Below, piece after piece: positions 14,964 through 24,582 of a stretch of 64,000 nt of DNA (position 1 is its first letter; the number at the start of each line of letters is the position of its first letter). This stretch comes from Methanothrix sp. (GTDB lineage Archaea > Halobacteriota > Methanosarcinia > Methanotrichales > Methanotrichaceae), in assembly GCA_026394565.1 (NCBI GenBank), contig JAPKYA010000045.1, positions 46,162 to 110,161 on the forward strand, in the 5' to 3' direction. The notes beneath the pieces were generated by a model. That model made no database searches, was not told the origin of the DNA, and was given only the letters and a program-made list of their open reading frames with translations. The position numbers were made by a program, and so were the translations under genes.

Positions 14964-17834
14964 TCATCGTTTGCTTGCCGCAAACAGCAGAGCAGACTTC
15001 AGATCCTCAATTTTTGCGGGCTTACTGAGATAGTTGTCCATGCCTGCCGCCATACACTTCTCTCTATCTCCCTCAAGAGCAGAAGCTGTCATAGCGATGA
15101 TCTTAGGTCCATCCGGCCATCTCTGGCGTATGGCTCTAGTAGCTTCCAGCCCATCCATCTCCGGCATCAGTACATCCATTAAGATCACATCGTAAGTCTG
15201 ATGCTCCAGGGCTTGCAGGACCTCAATGCCACTGGCTACTACATCAGTGCTGTACCCAAGCTTATTGAGCATTCTCTGCGTTACCATCTGGTTAACTTTG
15301 TTATCTTCAGCAATAAGTATGCGCAAGTCATGGTCTAAGTTCTCCTGAATATCTGCCTCGCAGCGAGAAACATGCCTAAGAGTATCAATCGGCTCTTTGA
15401 GGGTCGAATTGGCCTGAATTGTAAAATGAAATGTGGAACCCTTGCCAACCTCACTCTCGACCCATATTTTCCCACCCATCATCTCAACGAGCTTTTTGCT
15501 TATAACTAGGCCTAGACCAGTGCCGCCATATCTGCGTGTGGTCGAAGCATCGACTTGGGAAAACGACTGGAATAAGCGGCCCAGCTTATCTTCAGGAATC
15601 CCAATTCCCGTATCCTTCACGGCAAAATGAATTTCATGGTTGTCCTTTTCGAGCTTTCTACTGAAGACTGAGATTACCGCACCACCCTTTTCCGAAAATT
15701 TCGCTGCATTGCTGAGCAAATTGACCAAAATCTGGCGGAGCCTGGTAGGATCGCCTAAAATTACCATAGGTGTATTCTTGTCGATATAATATGCCACGTT
15801 CAGGCCTTTTTCTGATGCAATAGCAGCAATGAGATGCAAGGACTCTTCAATAGAGCTTCGCAGGGCAAACGGCTGATGCTCAAGCTCCATCATACCTCCT
15901 TCTATCTTGGAGAGGTCGAGAATGTTATTGATTATAGCTAGCAGAGCTTCGCCGCTGTTACCAATGGTCTCAACGCACTCCTTCTGCCTCGGATTGAGGT
16001 TCTCATACAGGAGAAGGTTTGTCATGCCTATGACTGCATTCATTGGCGTGCGGATCTCATGGCTCATGTTGGCCAGGAATTCGGACTTGGCGGCATTGGC
16101 CTGCTTGGCCTGCTTGGCCATCTGTTCGGCATGCTCAGTGGCAATTTCCAGTTGGCGGTTGGTTATTTGCAGATCTTCCTCGTTTTCCTTATACCTGGAG
16201 ATGTCACGTATGGACTCAATTGCACCCACGACAGAGCCGCTGCTATCGTACAGTGGAGAAGCAATGCCCCAGAGGAATACGCCTTTCCTGCTGTTTAGCA
16301 TGGGAATGAAGGCCTCTGCAATCAGTTGATCGCCCTTTCTCAAAATAAAGTAATATTTCTCTTCAATCTCCTTCCGATCCATAAAGATGAGATCGATGAG
16401 GATCGGTCGGCGTTCTCCGTAGAACGGGATTGCGTAAGCATAATTGCTCTTGCCCATCATCTCAGCCTTCGGCACGCCGGCCATCTCCTCAATGGCTCGG
16501 TTCCAGGCGATGACCTTTCCTTCCCTGTCCACTGCGAATGTGGCATCAGGCAGGAAATCAATGATATCGGACAAGCGCTGCTCCGAATCGCGCAGTGCTT
16601 CCAGAGCACGCTTGTTGTCGGTGATATCAGATATAATGCCCAGCAAACCCGTGAACTCACCGTTAGATCCTACCATGCGGCGGCCGTTCATATATCCCCA
16701 GAAATCGCTTCCATCCTTACGGAGATAATGTCGCTCTGTATGAACTGCATCGACCTTATTTTCCATCATCGCCTGCATGATTCTTGTTCCTGCCTGGCGT
16801 TCGTCAGGATTAACAAAGGCAGGATATGGAGTGCCGATAATTGTCTGCAGAGGGCATGAAAACAGCTCGGCCATCCGCTGGTTGGCTTGCGTGATCCGCC
16901 CTTCGGTGTCAACTATAATTATTCCCGCGCCAGAGGTATCGAAAATCGTCCTCAGTCTCAGTTCGCTCACTCGCAACGCTTCCTCAGCCAGCTTGCGCTC
17001 GGTGATGTCGTTGAGCATAACGACCTTGCCACTGAATTTTTCGCTAACATCGAGCATCTGCTTGATCTTGACCTGGAATTGGCAGATGCCCTTGCCGGTT
17101 AGTGCCTGTTTCTCGAAAATGACTTCCATTTGGCCGCTTGCATCCAAGGCAACCAGCTCATCTGCAATCCAGGGAAAGGACTCCACGGTCTTCTGATCAT
17201 CGTAGTATGTAGATCCTGGGACGCTGATGCCGAAGAACAGCTCCGAAGCAGCGTGGTTCATGTTTTCAATGCGATTCTCCGTGTCAAATAGAATGACAGG
17301 GTCCCTGATGCTCTCGAAGATGGTCAGGTACCTGTTCTTCTCGTTGGTCATGCTGCGATTAGTGGATTGCAGCTCCAATATCGTCTGATTCTCTGTCAGA
17401 CTGTTCCATTCTGTGCAGAAGCCAAGCTCGATGCGATCAAAGAAGCGATCGACGGCCAAGCGACATAGCTGCTCCTCTTCGATCCCAAAGCCTGCTTGCA
17501 AGACAAGGTCGATGTAGCTCTGACGGTAATATTTCATCAGACCCAAGAACATACCTAAGCTTACACCCCGACCACGGTGTCTTTTCGCCTCGATGATGCC
17601 GAAAGCGGCAATAGGGTCACTCGTATAGTCCTCGTCTGGCAGAAGCTCCGGCACGCTTGATTGGTTCTTCAGGCACTCCAGAAGAGATTGGGATAAGCCG
17701 GATATGGAGGTTCTCCAGGCTTCGGCTAAAGTCGAGGTATACCTGGTGTAACCGCTCTCCTTTGCATAAGTGAGGGCCTTGTGCATCAGCCAATCTTCAT
17801 GACTCGCAACAAGGTCTGCTAATCTCTTCATCAT
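14964..17834 (-). CDS. Hybrid histidine kinase with RsbRD-like sensor, three PAS domains, HisKA-HATPase-REC
   Basis: About 956 residues from the ATG pair at 17834/17831. A TTG at 17846, with AAGGAG 3 bases before it, is also possible. Residues 1-155 form an all-helical region (DWLMHKALTYAKESGYTRYTS, GVSLGMFLGLMKYYRQSYID) resembling RsbRD-type N-terminal sensor domains. Three PAS domains follow, starting near YLTIFESIRDPVILFD, LRTIFDTSGAGIIIVD and LSDIIDFLPDATFAVD. The kinase core has FLANMSHEIRTPMNAVIG, DTGIGIPEDKLGRLF and GGTGLGLVISKK. The receiver has LMDVLMPEMDG. It shares close kinase and receiver sequence with the kinase at 10-12 kb, pointing to duplication and sensor exchange. The signal is unknown. 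Confidence 0.9.
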   Translation of the reverse strand: MMKRLADLVASHEDWLMHKALTYAKESGYTRYTSTLAEAWRTSISGLSQSLLECLKNQSSVPELLPDEDYTSDPIAAFGIIEAKRHRGRGVSLGMFLGLMKYYRQSYIDLVLQAGFGIEEEQLCRLAVDRFFDRIELGFCTEWNSLTENQTILELQSTNRSMTNEKNRYLTIFESIRDPVILFDTENRIENMNHAASELFFGISVPGSTYYDDQKTVESFPWIADELVALDASGQMEVIFEKQALTGKGICQFQVKIKQMLDVSEKFSGKVVMLNDITERKLAEEALRVSELRLRTIFDTSGAGIIIVDTEGRITQANQRMAELFSCPLQTIIGTPYPAFVNPDERQAGTRIMQAMMENKVDAVHTERHYLRKDGSDFWGYMNGRRMVGSNGEFTGLLGIISDITDNKRALEALRDSEQRLSDIIDFLPDATFAVDREGKVIAWNRAIEEMAGVPKAEMMGKSNYAYAIPFYGERRPILIDLIFMDRKEIEEKYYFILRKGDQLIAEAFIPMLNSRKGVFLWGIASPLYDSSGSVVGAIESIRDISRYKENEEDLQITNRQLEIATEHAEQMAKQAKQANAAKSEFLANMSHEIRTPMNAVIGMTNLLLYENLNPRQKECVETIGNSGEALLAIINNILDLSKIEGGMMELEHQPFALRSSIEESLHLIAAIASEKGLNVAYYIDKNTPMVILGDPTRLRQILVNLLSNAAKFSEKGGAVISVFSRKLEKDNHEIHFAVKDTGIGIPEDKLGRLFQSFSQVDASTTRRYGGTGLGLVISKKLVEMMGGKIWVESEVGKGSTFHFTIQANSTLKEPIDTLRHVSRCEADIQENLDHDLRILIAEDNKVNQMVTQRMLNKLGYSTDVVASGIEVLQALEHQTYDVILMDVLMPEMDGLEATRAIRQRWPDGPKIIAMTASALEGDREKCMAAGMDNYLSKPAKIEDLKSALLFAASKR

Positions 17835-18024
17835 AATGGATAACAAATCTCCTTCAAAACACCATTATTAATTTTGTTTATCTCTAATTGTGTTTGACTC
17901 AGATATATATTCTGCGGGAGTGCTACCGATGGACAAATTAGGCATTTCCAGAGTGTAAATCGGAAGAAGAATCTCAGACCTTAATTGCTGACCTGAGTTG
18001 AGATGGGCTCGCCTTTCTCGTCCG

Positions 18025-18783
18025 TCATCTCCTCCCTCCCTTGCAGTTCCCGCGAAAGAGGCAGACGATGCCGGCCGCCAGAAGCACGGCCATGATGCCC
18101 GTCAGGAAAATGCCGTCGAAGACTCCGGCCCCGCCAATGGAAAGAACCAGGGGCTTGGCCCGGTGCAGCTCCAGCGGCGAGAGGGCAGGCAGAATTCCCG
18201 GCGTGAGCAGGCTGAGCAGGTCCGCCCCGATCAACGTTCCCAGGGTGCCGCTGATGTAGGCCAGGGGCGGAGCGCGGCGAACGCCGCCCGCCAGGAGCAG
18301 GCCCATGAGCGCGGCTAAAAGGGGCGAGAGCCAGACGGGCAGGACGATGCCCTCGCCGGGAACGGCCTGGGCGGCCCAATAGGTGATGCCGGCAACCACG
18401 GCCATGCCCAGCAGGGCTTTTTTGAAGCCGGCCTGGCCGCGCAAGAGAAGATGAGCCGAGATGAGCAGGGGGATGATACAGCCTCCCAAGTTGACTGCCA
18501 GGTAGAGGGGATGAAAGGCAGTGGAAACGTCTTCTGAGGTCAGGCTCAGCAGAGAAGCATACCAGTCCGGATAAGATGATATAGGGGTGCTGATGAACTG
18601 AAAGTCCACCAGGCTTCCCAAGATGGAGCCGAAGACGGCCAGGGTGGCATGCCAGTGGGAAAAGCCCACCATTTCAAAGGCCGTCTCAGAGAGGCGGAGA
18701 AAGAGGTAGATGATGATAAGGGGCGCGACTAAGATAAGCAGCATGATGACGACGGTCAAAGGCAGGAAGAGCAGATCGAACAA
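18025..18783 (-). CDS. DUF1614 family membrane protein
   Basis: The 252-residue protein is mostly hydrophobic, with about seven membrane segments. It carries the family-typical end GGAGVFDGIFLTGIMAVLLAAG, and ISGTLGTLIGADLL in the middle. DUF1614 proteins are widespread in methanogens and lack an established function. The start is TTG, supported by GGGTG eight bases upstream. It stands alone between a kinase gene on the same strand and the divergently placed dUTPase. Confidence 0.8.
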   Translation of the reverse strand: MFDLLFLPLTVVIMLLILVAPLIIIYLFLRLSETAFEMVGFSHWHATLAVFGSILGSLVDFQFISTPISSYPDWYASLLSLTSEDVSTAFHPLYLAVNLGGCIIPLLISAHLLLRGQAGFKKALLGMAVVAGITYWAAQAVPGEGIVLPVWLSPLLAALMGLLLAGGVRRAPPLAYISGTLGTLIGADLLSLLTPGILPALSPLELHRAKPLVLSIGGAGVFDGIFLTGIMAVLLAAGIVCLFRGNCKGGRR

Positions 18784-18905
18784 GATTTGGCACCCGCAAA
18801 TAAGTTATCTGTGATAGTTAATAGAGCTTTCTGATGTGCGCAACGCTTATTGCCTGGGCGGATTTTTTGCAAAAGAGATACCAATCAAATTCAAGGTGAT
18901 TTGAG

Positions 18906-19397
18906 ATGACCATTCTTACCGGCAGCGAAGCGCGCGGCTTCCTCGAATCTATGATAGACGCTGAGACGCAGACGCAGATGTGCGGCATGGAGCTGACGCT
19001 GCAAAAGATCGAGCGCTTCACATCCGCCGGAGCGGTAGCCTTCGATAACATTGAGAGAGAGCTGCCCCAGACCGAGATGATGGATTTCGCTCCGTCGGGC
19101 TGGATTGATCTGCCTGCGGGCGCCTACCTGGTGACCTTCAACGAGATAGTGAATGTCCCCAAGGATGCGGCTGCTCTGGCCCGAGCCCGCTCCACGCTCC
19201 TGCGCTGCGGAGCCGGCCTGGAGACGGCCCTCTGGGACCCGGGCTACCGGGGGCGCAGCCAGAGTTTGCTGGTGGTCTACAATCCACATGGATTGCGGCT
19301 GAAGAAGAACGCCCGGCTGATGCAACTGGTATTTATGAGGCTGGAAAAAGAGGCTGAGAAGGTGTATTCCGGGAAGTATCAGGGAGAGAACATCTGA
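18906..19397 (+). CDS. dut: Deoxyuridine 5'-triphosphate nucleotidohydrolase (dUTPase)
   Basis: The 163-residue product has the trimeric dUTPase/dCTP-deaminase fold signatures: SGWIDLPAGAYLVTFNEIVNVPKD, ARARSTLLRCGAGLETALWDPGYRGRSQSLLVVYNPHGLRLKKNARLMQLVFMRL. The RSTLLR segment and the DPGYRGR turn contribute to nucleotide binding. The enzyme splits dUTP to dUMP and pyrophosphate, keeping uracil out of DNA. AAGGTGATT precedes the ATG at good spacing. The length is normal for archaeal Dut. It is a single gene, divergent from the DUF1614 gene. Confidence 0.82.
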   Translation: MTILTGSEARGFLESMIDAETQTQMCGMELTLQKIERFTSAGAVAFDNIERELPQTEMMDFAPSGWIDLPAGAYLVTFNEIVNVPKDAAALARARSTLLRCGAGLETALWDPGYRGRSQSLLVVYNPHGLRLKKNARLMQLVFMRLEKEAEKVYSGKYQGENI

Positions 19398-19542
19398 AGC
19401 GAAAAGCAAAAAAAGTGCTGTCCTGGAACTTTCAGTTGATCTCCCGGGTATTGATTATCTGAATGGTAACAAAAATTATTAATATGAGTCATTGCAGTTG
19501 AATGAATTCTGTATTAAAAAACCAAAAAATGAGTACAGGCCC

Positions 19543-19977
19543 TCAAATGGCCTGGATCTCCTCTTTCGTGGCTATCTTGACGTTCTTTTCGCTCAGCACA
19601 CGTCTGGCCTTGGCAATGTCGTCCACTCGCAGGATGAGCATGGCACGCTCTGCCTTGGCTGTGACAAAGGCGTAGGCATAGTCCACGTTCACGCTGTTCA
19701 GTCCCAGGGTATTCACGATCTCGTAAAGCCCACCGGGAGTGTCCTTCATCTCCACGGCTAAAACATCGGTCATGGACACGGTGAAGGCATTTTCCTTCAG
19801 AACTTTGTACCCCTTCTCCGGATCATCCAGGACCATGCGAATGACACCGAAGTCGCCCGCCTCGGCGATGGTCAGCGCCCTGATGTTCACGCCTGCGTCT
19901 GATAGCGTCTTGGCAACCTTGGCAGTTCTGCCAGGTCGGTTCTCCACAAAAAGGGAAATTTGCTTGATCTCTGACAT
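19543..19977 (-). CDS. Tandem ACT-domain protein
   Basis: The 144-residue protein is two ACT domains in a row: ISLFVENRPGRTAKVAKTLSDAGVNIRALTIAEAGDFGVIRMVL, then VLAVEMKDTPGGLYEIVNTLGLNSVNVDYAYAF. ACT domains bind amino acids or related ligands to control partner enzymes. The gene starts 14 bases after the end of the phenylacetate-CoA ligase gene with a strong AGGAGG site, so the two are an operon. This pairing is common in methanogens and suggests that the ACT protein senses an aromatic amino acid product. It is convergent with dut. Confidence 0.88.
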   Translation of the reverse strand: MSEIKQISLFVENRPGRTAKVAKTLSDAGVNIRALTIAEAGDFGVIRMVLDDPEKGYKVLKENAFTVSMTDVLAVEMKDTPGGLYEIVNTLGLNSVNVDYAYAFVTAKAERAMLILRVDDIAKARRVLSEKNVKIATKEEIQAI

Positions 19978-19990
19978 CTTGAAAGCCTCC

Positions 19991-21295
19991 TTACACCTTG
20001 CGGTTATCTGTGACTCTCTTGGCTTTGCCCATGGAGCGCGGAATAGTGCCCGGCTCGACCAGATCCACCTCTGCAGCTATGTTCAGCACGCCTTTTAATT
20101 CTTTTGAGACTTTCTTCTTGAGCTTCATCAGGTCTCCGATCTTATCTGAGAAGCCGGTCTCTGTCAGCTCCACTCTTACCGTCATCATATCCAGCGGCCC
20201 CTTCCGGTCAACGAGGATCTCCCAGTGGTCGCCAACCTCCGGGATCTTCATCAGCACTGACTCGACTTGGCTGGGGAAGACATTGATGCCGCGAATGATG
20301 AGCATGTCGTCAGTGCGCCCTAAAATCCTCATGATCCTGGGGTGGGTGCGCCCGCACTCGCATGGCTCACTGTTCATGATGCTTAGATCGCCGATCCGGT
20401 AGCGGATTAGGGGCAGGGCAAACTTGTGCAGGGTGGTGAAGACCAATTCGCCCGTCTCGCCGTCCGCCACGTGCTCGTCGGTCTTGGGGTCGAGTACTTC
20501 GATCAAGAACATGTCCGCCCAGACGTGGATGCCCTTCTGGACATAGCACTCCGTGAACAGTGGGCCGGAGATCTCGCTGGTGCCGTAGATGTCGTAGGCC
20601 TTGATGCCGGTTGCATCCTCTATCCTCTTTCGAGTCTCCAGGGACCAGGGCTCGGCTCCGAAGATGCCGGCCTTGAGCTTCGTATCCTTTTTGATGGAGA
20701 CGCCCATCTTCTCAGCCACCTCCATGATGTGCAGGAAGTAGGATGGCGTGCAGGCGATGGCAGTCGTGCCCAGGTCCTGCATCAGCTCTATCTGACGCTC
20801 GGTGTTGCCTGTGCCCACAGGAAGCACTGCTGCTCCGATCCTCTCTGCACCGTAGTGAGCTCCGAGACCACCTGTGAACAGACCGTAGCCATAGCCCACC
20901 TGCACCACATCGTCACTGCCAAGGCCAATGGAGGTAAAGGCCCTGGCCAGCGACTCGGACCAGGTCTCGATGTCGCCCTTGGTGTAGCCGACAACGGTCG
21001 GCTTTCCTGTGGTGCCGCTGGAGACGTGGTAGCGGACCACCTGGCTCTTGGGGGCGCTGAACATGCCTGTGGGGTAGTTGTCCCGCAGGTCCACCTTTCT
21101 GGTGAAGGGCAGCTTGACGATATCGGCCAAGGTCTTAATGTCGCCCGGCTCCACGCCTGCCTCTTTGAATCTCCGCCGGTAGAAGGCGGAATGATCGTAG
21201 ACATATCGCACTACGGATTTGAGCCGATCCTCTTGGAGGGCATGCAGGTCCTCGAGGGGCATGCGCTCAATATGCGGATCCCAGTAACCGGACAT
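19991..21295 (-). CDS. paaK: Phenylacetate--CoA ligase (PaaK family)
   Basis: The 434-residue protein is an acyl-adenylate-forming ligase of normal PaaK length. The phosphate-binding loop YHVSSGTTGKPTVVGYT, the YGTSEISGP segment and the GRTDDMLIIRGINVFPSQVES hinge are all present. The family activates phenylacetate, or arylacetates in methanogens, to the CoA thioester with ATP. In methanogens this likely serves recycling of arylacetates into aromatic amino acids; the exact substrate is inferred. It is transcribed first, followed by the ACT-domain gene. The ATG is preceded by AGGTTGATC. Confidence 0.9.
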   Translation of the reverse strand: MSGYWDPHIERMPLEDLHALQEDRLKSVVRYVYDHSAFYRRRFKEAGVEPGDIKTLADIVKLPFTRKVDLRDNYPTGMFSAPKSQVVRYHVSSGTTGKPTVVGYTKGDIETWSESLARAFTSIGLGSDDVVQVGYGYGLFTGGLGAHYGAERIGAAVLPVGTGNTERQIELMQDLGTTAIACTPSYFLHIMEVAEKMGVSIKKDTKLKAGIFGAEPWSLETRKRIEDATGIKAYDIYGTSEISGPLFTECYVQKGIHVWADMFLIEVLDPKTDEHVADGETGELVFTTLHKFALPLIRYRIGDLSIMNSEPCECGRTHPRIMRILGRTDDMLIIRGINVFPSQVESVLMKIPEVGDHWEILVDRKGPLDMMTVRVELTETGFSDKIGDLMKLKKKVSKELKGVLNIAAEVDLVEPGTIPRSMGKAKRVTDNRKV

Positions 21296-21502
21296 TGATG
21301 ATCAACCTGGGGCAACGACTGCTCTGGATGGATAAAAAGCAATCGATCCCACCTCCCTCATTTTTCTTCGTAAAGATTTATATCCCATCTCGTATTGTTC
21401 CATTCAATCAGGAGGGAGTTCAACGGCATCGGTAGCGCTTAATAACGGAGCCATTGACATCCGTGGGAACTCGGTCAGAGCCTACCGGTTGGAAGGATGA
21501 CG

Positions 21503-23017
21503 ATGATCACTCAAAGCGATTCTGTCAAGCCATTCACGCTCTCTGAACTTGAATCGCATCTCTGGGAAGCGGCCAACATCCTTCGAGGTCCGGTGGATGC
21601 AGCGGATTTTAAGACCTACGTCTTCCCGCTACTCTTCTTAAAGAGCCTATCGGACACTTATGAAGAGGAGTACCAGGCGGCCTTGAAGGAGTCCGGTGGA
21701 GATGTGGAATTTGCTCAGTTCACTCAGAACTACAGGTTCAAGATACCGGAGAGTGCTCGCTGGACTGATGTTCGGTCAGTAACCTCCAATGTTGGGCAGG
21801 CGCTCCAGAAGGCGATGCGAAGCATAGAAAAGGCAAATCCCAGCACGCTTTATGGTATTTTCGGTGACGCTCAGTGGACGAACAAAGAACGGCTCTCTGA
21901 CTCGCTGCTCCGTGACCTCATTGAGCACTTCTCTTGCATCAACCTTGGCAATCAGTCGGCTCAAGACGACACACTCGGGCAGTCCTACGAATATTTGATC
22001 AAGAAGTTTGCCGACTCCACTAACAAGAAGGCAGGCGAGTTCTATACTCCGCGCCCGGTGGTGCGGTTGATGGTGAATATCCTTGATCCTAAGGAAGGAG
22101 AGACCATCTACGATCCCGCCTGCGGCACGGGTGGCATGCTGCTGGGGGCCATTCGCCACATCAAGGAGCATCACGGCGACGACCGCAGGCTCTGGGGCAA
22201 GCTCTTTGGACAGGAAAAGAATCTCACCACCCACACCATTGCTCGCATGAACCTTATTCTGCACAATGCTGCGGATTTTCAAATCGTGCATGGCGATGTC
22301 CTACGCCACCCAGCCTTTTTCTCCGGAGACAATCTAGCCACGTTCAACTGCGTCATTGCAAATCCGCCGTTCTCGCTGGAGAACTGGGGTGAAGAGGTCT
22401 GGCCCAACGATTCCTTCGGTCGGAACTTCGCAGGGATACCTCCTAGCAAGAGAGGTGATTACGCCTGGGTGCAACATATGATCCGCTCAATGGCCCCCAA
22501 TACCGGCCGCATGGCTGTGGTACTGCCCCACGGAGCCCTTTTTCGCATGGGCAAAGAGGGAAATATTCGCCAGAAGATTCTCGATATGGACCTGCTCGAA
22601 GCGGTAATCGGCCTTGGCCCTAACTTGTTCTATGGTACTGGGCTGGCTGCCTGTGTTCTGGTTTTCCGCCAACGAAAGGCAATAGACCGAAAAAACAAGA
22701 TAATCATTATCGATGCTTCGAAAGAGTTTAAAATCGGACGCGCTCACAATGAACTGCAGCCTGAGCACATCGAGCGAATATATGGCTGGTATCGGAACTT
22801 TAAAGATGTGGAAGGTGTCGCCCGAGTGGTCCGTCTGGAGGAGATTGCAGCCAACAACTACAATCTCAACATCCCTCGCTACGTGGAGCCCAAAGTCGAG
22901 CCGGAAACGATTACAGTAGAAGAGGCGATGCAACAGCTGCAGACCAGTGCAATGGCTGCCTTTGCCGCCGAAGATCGGCTGATAACTATTCTTCAACGAG
23001 AGGGGCTGCTCGAATGA
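21503..23017 (+). CDS. hsdM: Type I restriction-modification DNA methyltransferase subunit, first copy
   Basis: The ATG at 21503 has GGAAGG at proper spacing; the ATG at 21497 directly abuts that site, so the later one is preferred. The protein (504 residues) has the HsdM N-terminal helical domain, the S-adenosylmethionine loop DPACGTGGMLLGA and the catalytic motif NPPFSLENW of N6-adenine methyltransferases. It ends ANNYNLNIPRYV and a helical tail, as complete HsdM proteins do. A TATA-like GATTTATATCCC at about 21374 could drive the whole locus. It overlaps the second hsdM by 4 bases. Confidence 0.92.
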   Translation: MITQSDSVKPFTLSELESHLWEAANILRGPVDAADFKTYVFPLLFLKSLSDTYEEEYQAALKESGGDVEFAQFTQNYRFKIPESARWTDVRSVTSNVGQALQKAMRSIEKANPSTLYGIFGDAQWTNKERLSDSLLRDLIEHFSCINLGNQSAQDDTLGQSYEYLIKKFADSTNKKAGEFYTPRPVVRLMVNILDPKEGETIYDPACGTGGMLLGAIRHIKEHHGDDRRLWGKLFGQEKNLTTHTIARMNLILHNAADFQIVHGDVLRHPAFFSGDNLATFNCVIANPPFSLENWGEEVWPNDSFGRNFAGIPPSKRGDYAWVQHMIRSMAPNTGRMAVVLPHGALFRMGKEGNIRQKILDMDLLEAVIGLGPNLFYGTGLAACVLVFRQRKAIDRKNKIIIIDASKEFKIGRAHNELQPEHIERIYGWYRNFKDVEGVARVVRLEEIAANNYNLNIPRYVEPKVEPETITVEEAMQQLQTSAMAAFAAEDRLITILQREGLLE

Positions 23018-24348
23018 CCCTCATCACTCAATCAAAACTAGAATCGTACCTATGGGGAGCAGCGATGCGGTTGCGCGGCACCATTGACGCAGGCGACTAT
23101 AAGCAATTCATCTTCCCGCTGTTGTTCTACAAGCGCCTTTGCGATGTCTTCGACGAGGAGACTGATGCTGCCTTGGCCGAATTTGGCGGAGATCAGGCAT
23201 CTACCGATTTCAGAGAGATTCATCGATTTCAAATCCCCCCTGAGGCACACTGGCGAGAAGTGCGTCAGGCAGCCAGAGACGTGGGCAGAGCCCTGCAAAG
23301 CGCTCTGCACACTATTGAGATTGCAAATCCAGGCAAGCTCTACAGTATCTTCGGCGACGCGCAGTGGACCAATAAGGATCGCCTCCCCGACTCCATGTTG
23401 CGTGATCTGATCGAACACTTTTCCTTCCTAGAACTCACAGCGGCCAACCTGCCCGAGGATGAACTGGGCCAGGGCTATGAATACCTGATTAAGAAATTTG
23501 CAGACGACTCCGGCCACACCGCAGCCGAGTTCTACACCAATCGCACCGTCGTTCATCTGATGACCGAGATGCTTCAGCCGGAGCCTGGCGAAAGCATCTA
23601 CGACCCTACCTGTGGCTCGGGCGGCATGCTGCTCTCCGCAATTGCCCATCTGCGCCGGCAGGGCAAGGAATGGCGCAACGTCCGGCTCTTTGGCCAGGAG
23701 CGCAACCTGATGACCTCTTCCATTGCCCGCATGAACTGCTTCCTGCACGGCATTGAAGACTTTCAGATCGAGCGCGGCGACACATTGAGCGAGCCAAAGT
23801 TGGTGCAGGGCGATCGGCTCATGCAGTTTGACATGGTATTGGCCAATCCGCCCTACTCAATCAAGCAGTGGGACCGCGCCGCCTTCGCCTCTGACCCCTG
23901 GGGCCGCAACCTTTACGGCACTCCACCACAGGGTCGTGCTGACTATGCCTTCTGGCAGCACATCCTCTGCAGTCTCGCGCCCAAGAGCGGTCGCTGTGCC
24001 ATTCTCTTTCCGCATGGCGTGCTCTTCCGCCAGGAGGAAACGGAGATGAGAAAAAAATTGATCGAGGCCGACCTTATCGAGTGCGTCCTGGGCCTGGGGC
24101 CGAACCTCTTTTACAACTCGCCAATGGAGGCCTGCGTCGTCATCTGTCGCACGGCCAAGCCCGAGGAGCGCCGGGGTAAAATCCTCTTCATCAACGCTGT
24201 GAATGAGGTCACGCGCGAGCGTGCGCAGAGCTTCCTCACTGGCGAGCATGTTGAGCGGATCGTAAAAGCCTACGAGCGATTCGAGGACGTGCCCGGCTTT
24301 GCACGTATCGCTACTCAGGAGGAGATCCGCGCCAGGGTGGGACCTTGA
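23014..24348 (+). CDS. hsdM: Type I restriction-modification methyltransferase subunit, second copy, frameshifted near its end
   Basis: The 444-residue product aligns along its whole length with the gene before it, yet is clearly diverged (for example DAQWTNKDRLPDSMLRDLIEHF against DAQWTNKERLSDSLLRDLIEHF). It carries DPTCGSGGMLLSA and NPPYSIKQW, so the methyltransferase core is intact. The frame stops at EEIRARVGP, exactly where HsdM proteins normally continue with a LSIPLYV-like strand. That tail is present in another frame immediately afterwards, so one base appears to have been lost near 24338-24343. Type I loci normally have one hsdM; two in tandem is unusual. Confidence 0.88.
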   Translation: MTLITQSKLESYLWGAAMRLRGTIDAGDYKQFIFPLLFYKRLCDVFDEETDAALAEFGGDQASTDFREIHRFQIPPEAHWREVRQAARDVGRALQSALHTIEIANPGKLYSIFGDAQWTNKDRLPDSMLRDLIEHFSFLELTAANLPEDELGQGYEYLIKKFADDSGHTAAEFYTNRTVVHLMTEMLQPEPGESIYDPTCGSGGMLLSAIAHLRRQGKEWRNVRLFGQERNLMTSSIARMNCFLHGIEDFQIERGDTLSEPKLVQGDRLMQFDMVLANPPYSIKQWDRAAFASDPWGRNLYGTPPQGRADYAFWQHILCSLAPKSGRCAILFPHGVLFRQEETEMRKKLIEADLIECVLGLGPNLFYNSPMEACVVICRTAKPEERRGKILFINAVNEVTRERAQSFLTGEHVERIVKAYERFEDVPGFARIATQEEIRARVGP

Positions 24349-24509
24349 GCATTCCGCAATATGTCGCACCTGCGACACCACAGGGCACGAAAAATGATGC
24401 AGCGGCGTCCGATGGCGAGAATGCGCTGGATATTGTACTTGCCGACTGGCTGGAAAGTTCGCGTCTCTTGAGACAATCATTGGTTGATATCCTGAAGGTG
24501 AAATCGTGA
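24345..24509 (+). pseudogene. Displaced C-terminal tail of second hsdM
   Basis: In the frame shifted from the gene before it, the sequence reads LSIPQYVAPATPQGTKNDAAASDGENALDIVLADWLESSRLLRQSLVDILKVKS and then TGA. This is the expected end of an HsdM protein: a conserved IPxYV strand and a helix that contacts the specificity subunit. The 55 codons are otherwise undamaged, so the shift is recent or is a sequencing error. Loss of this helix might weaken assembly with HsdS. Confidence 0.8.
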
Positions 24510-24582
24510 ATTTGCAGGGGCTCACAAAGGGCTCATCAAGGTCTCAAACGGCTCATTCAGATACAAATAAGGAGCATCGGAC

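Noticed and set aside
20426-21298. A 290-codon + strand ORF opposite the phenylacetate-CoA ligase.
   Set aside because: It mirrors paaK on the other strand; the ligase frame has all family motifs and this one has none.
21497-21511. The first hsdM begins MTMITQS, resembling the lacZ-alpha start of cloning vectors.
   Set aside because: The similarity covers only a few residues and the second hsdM begins MTLITQS naturally; the rest is plain HsdM, so vector contamination is not supported.
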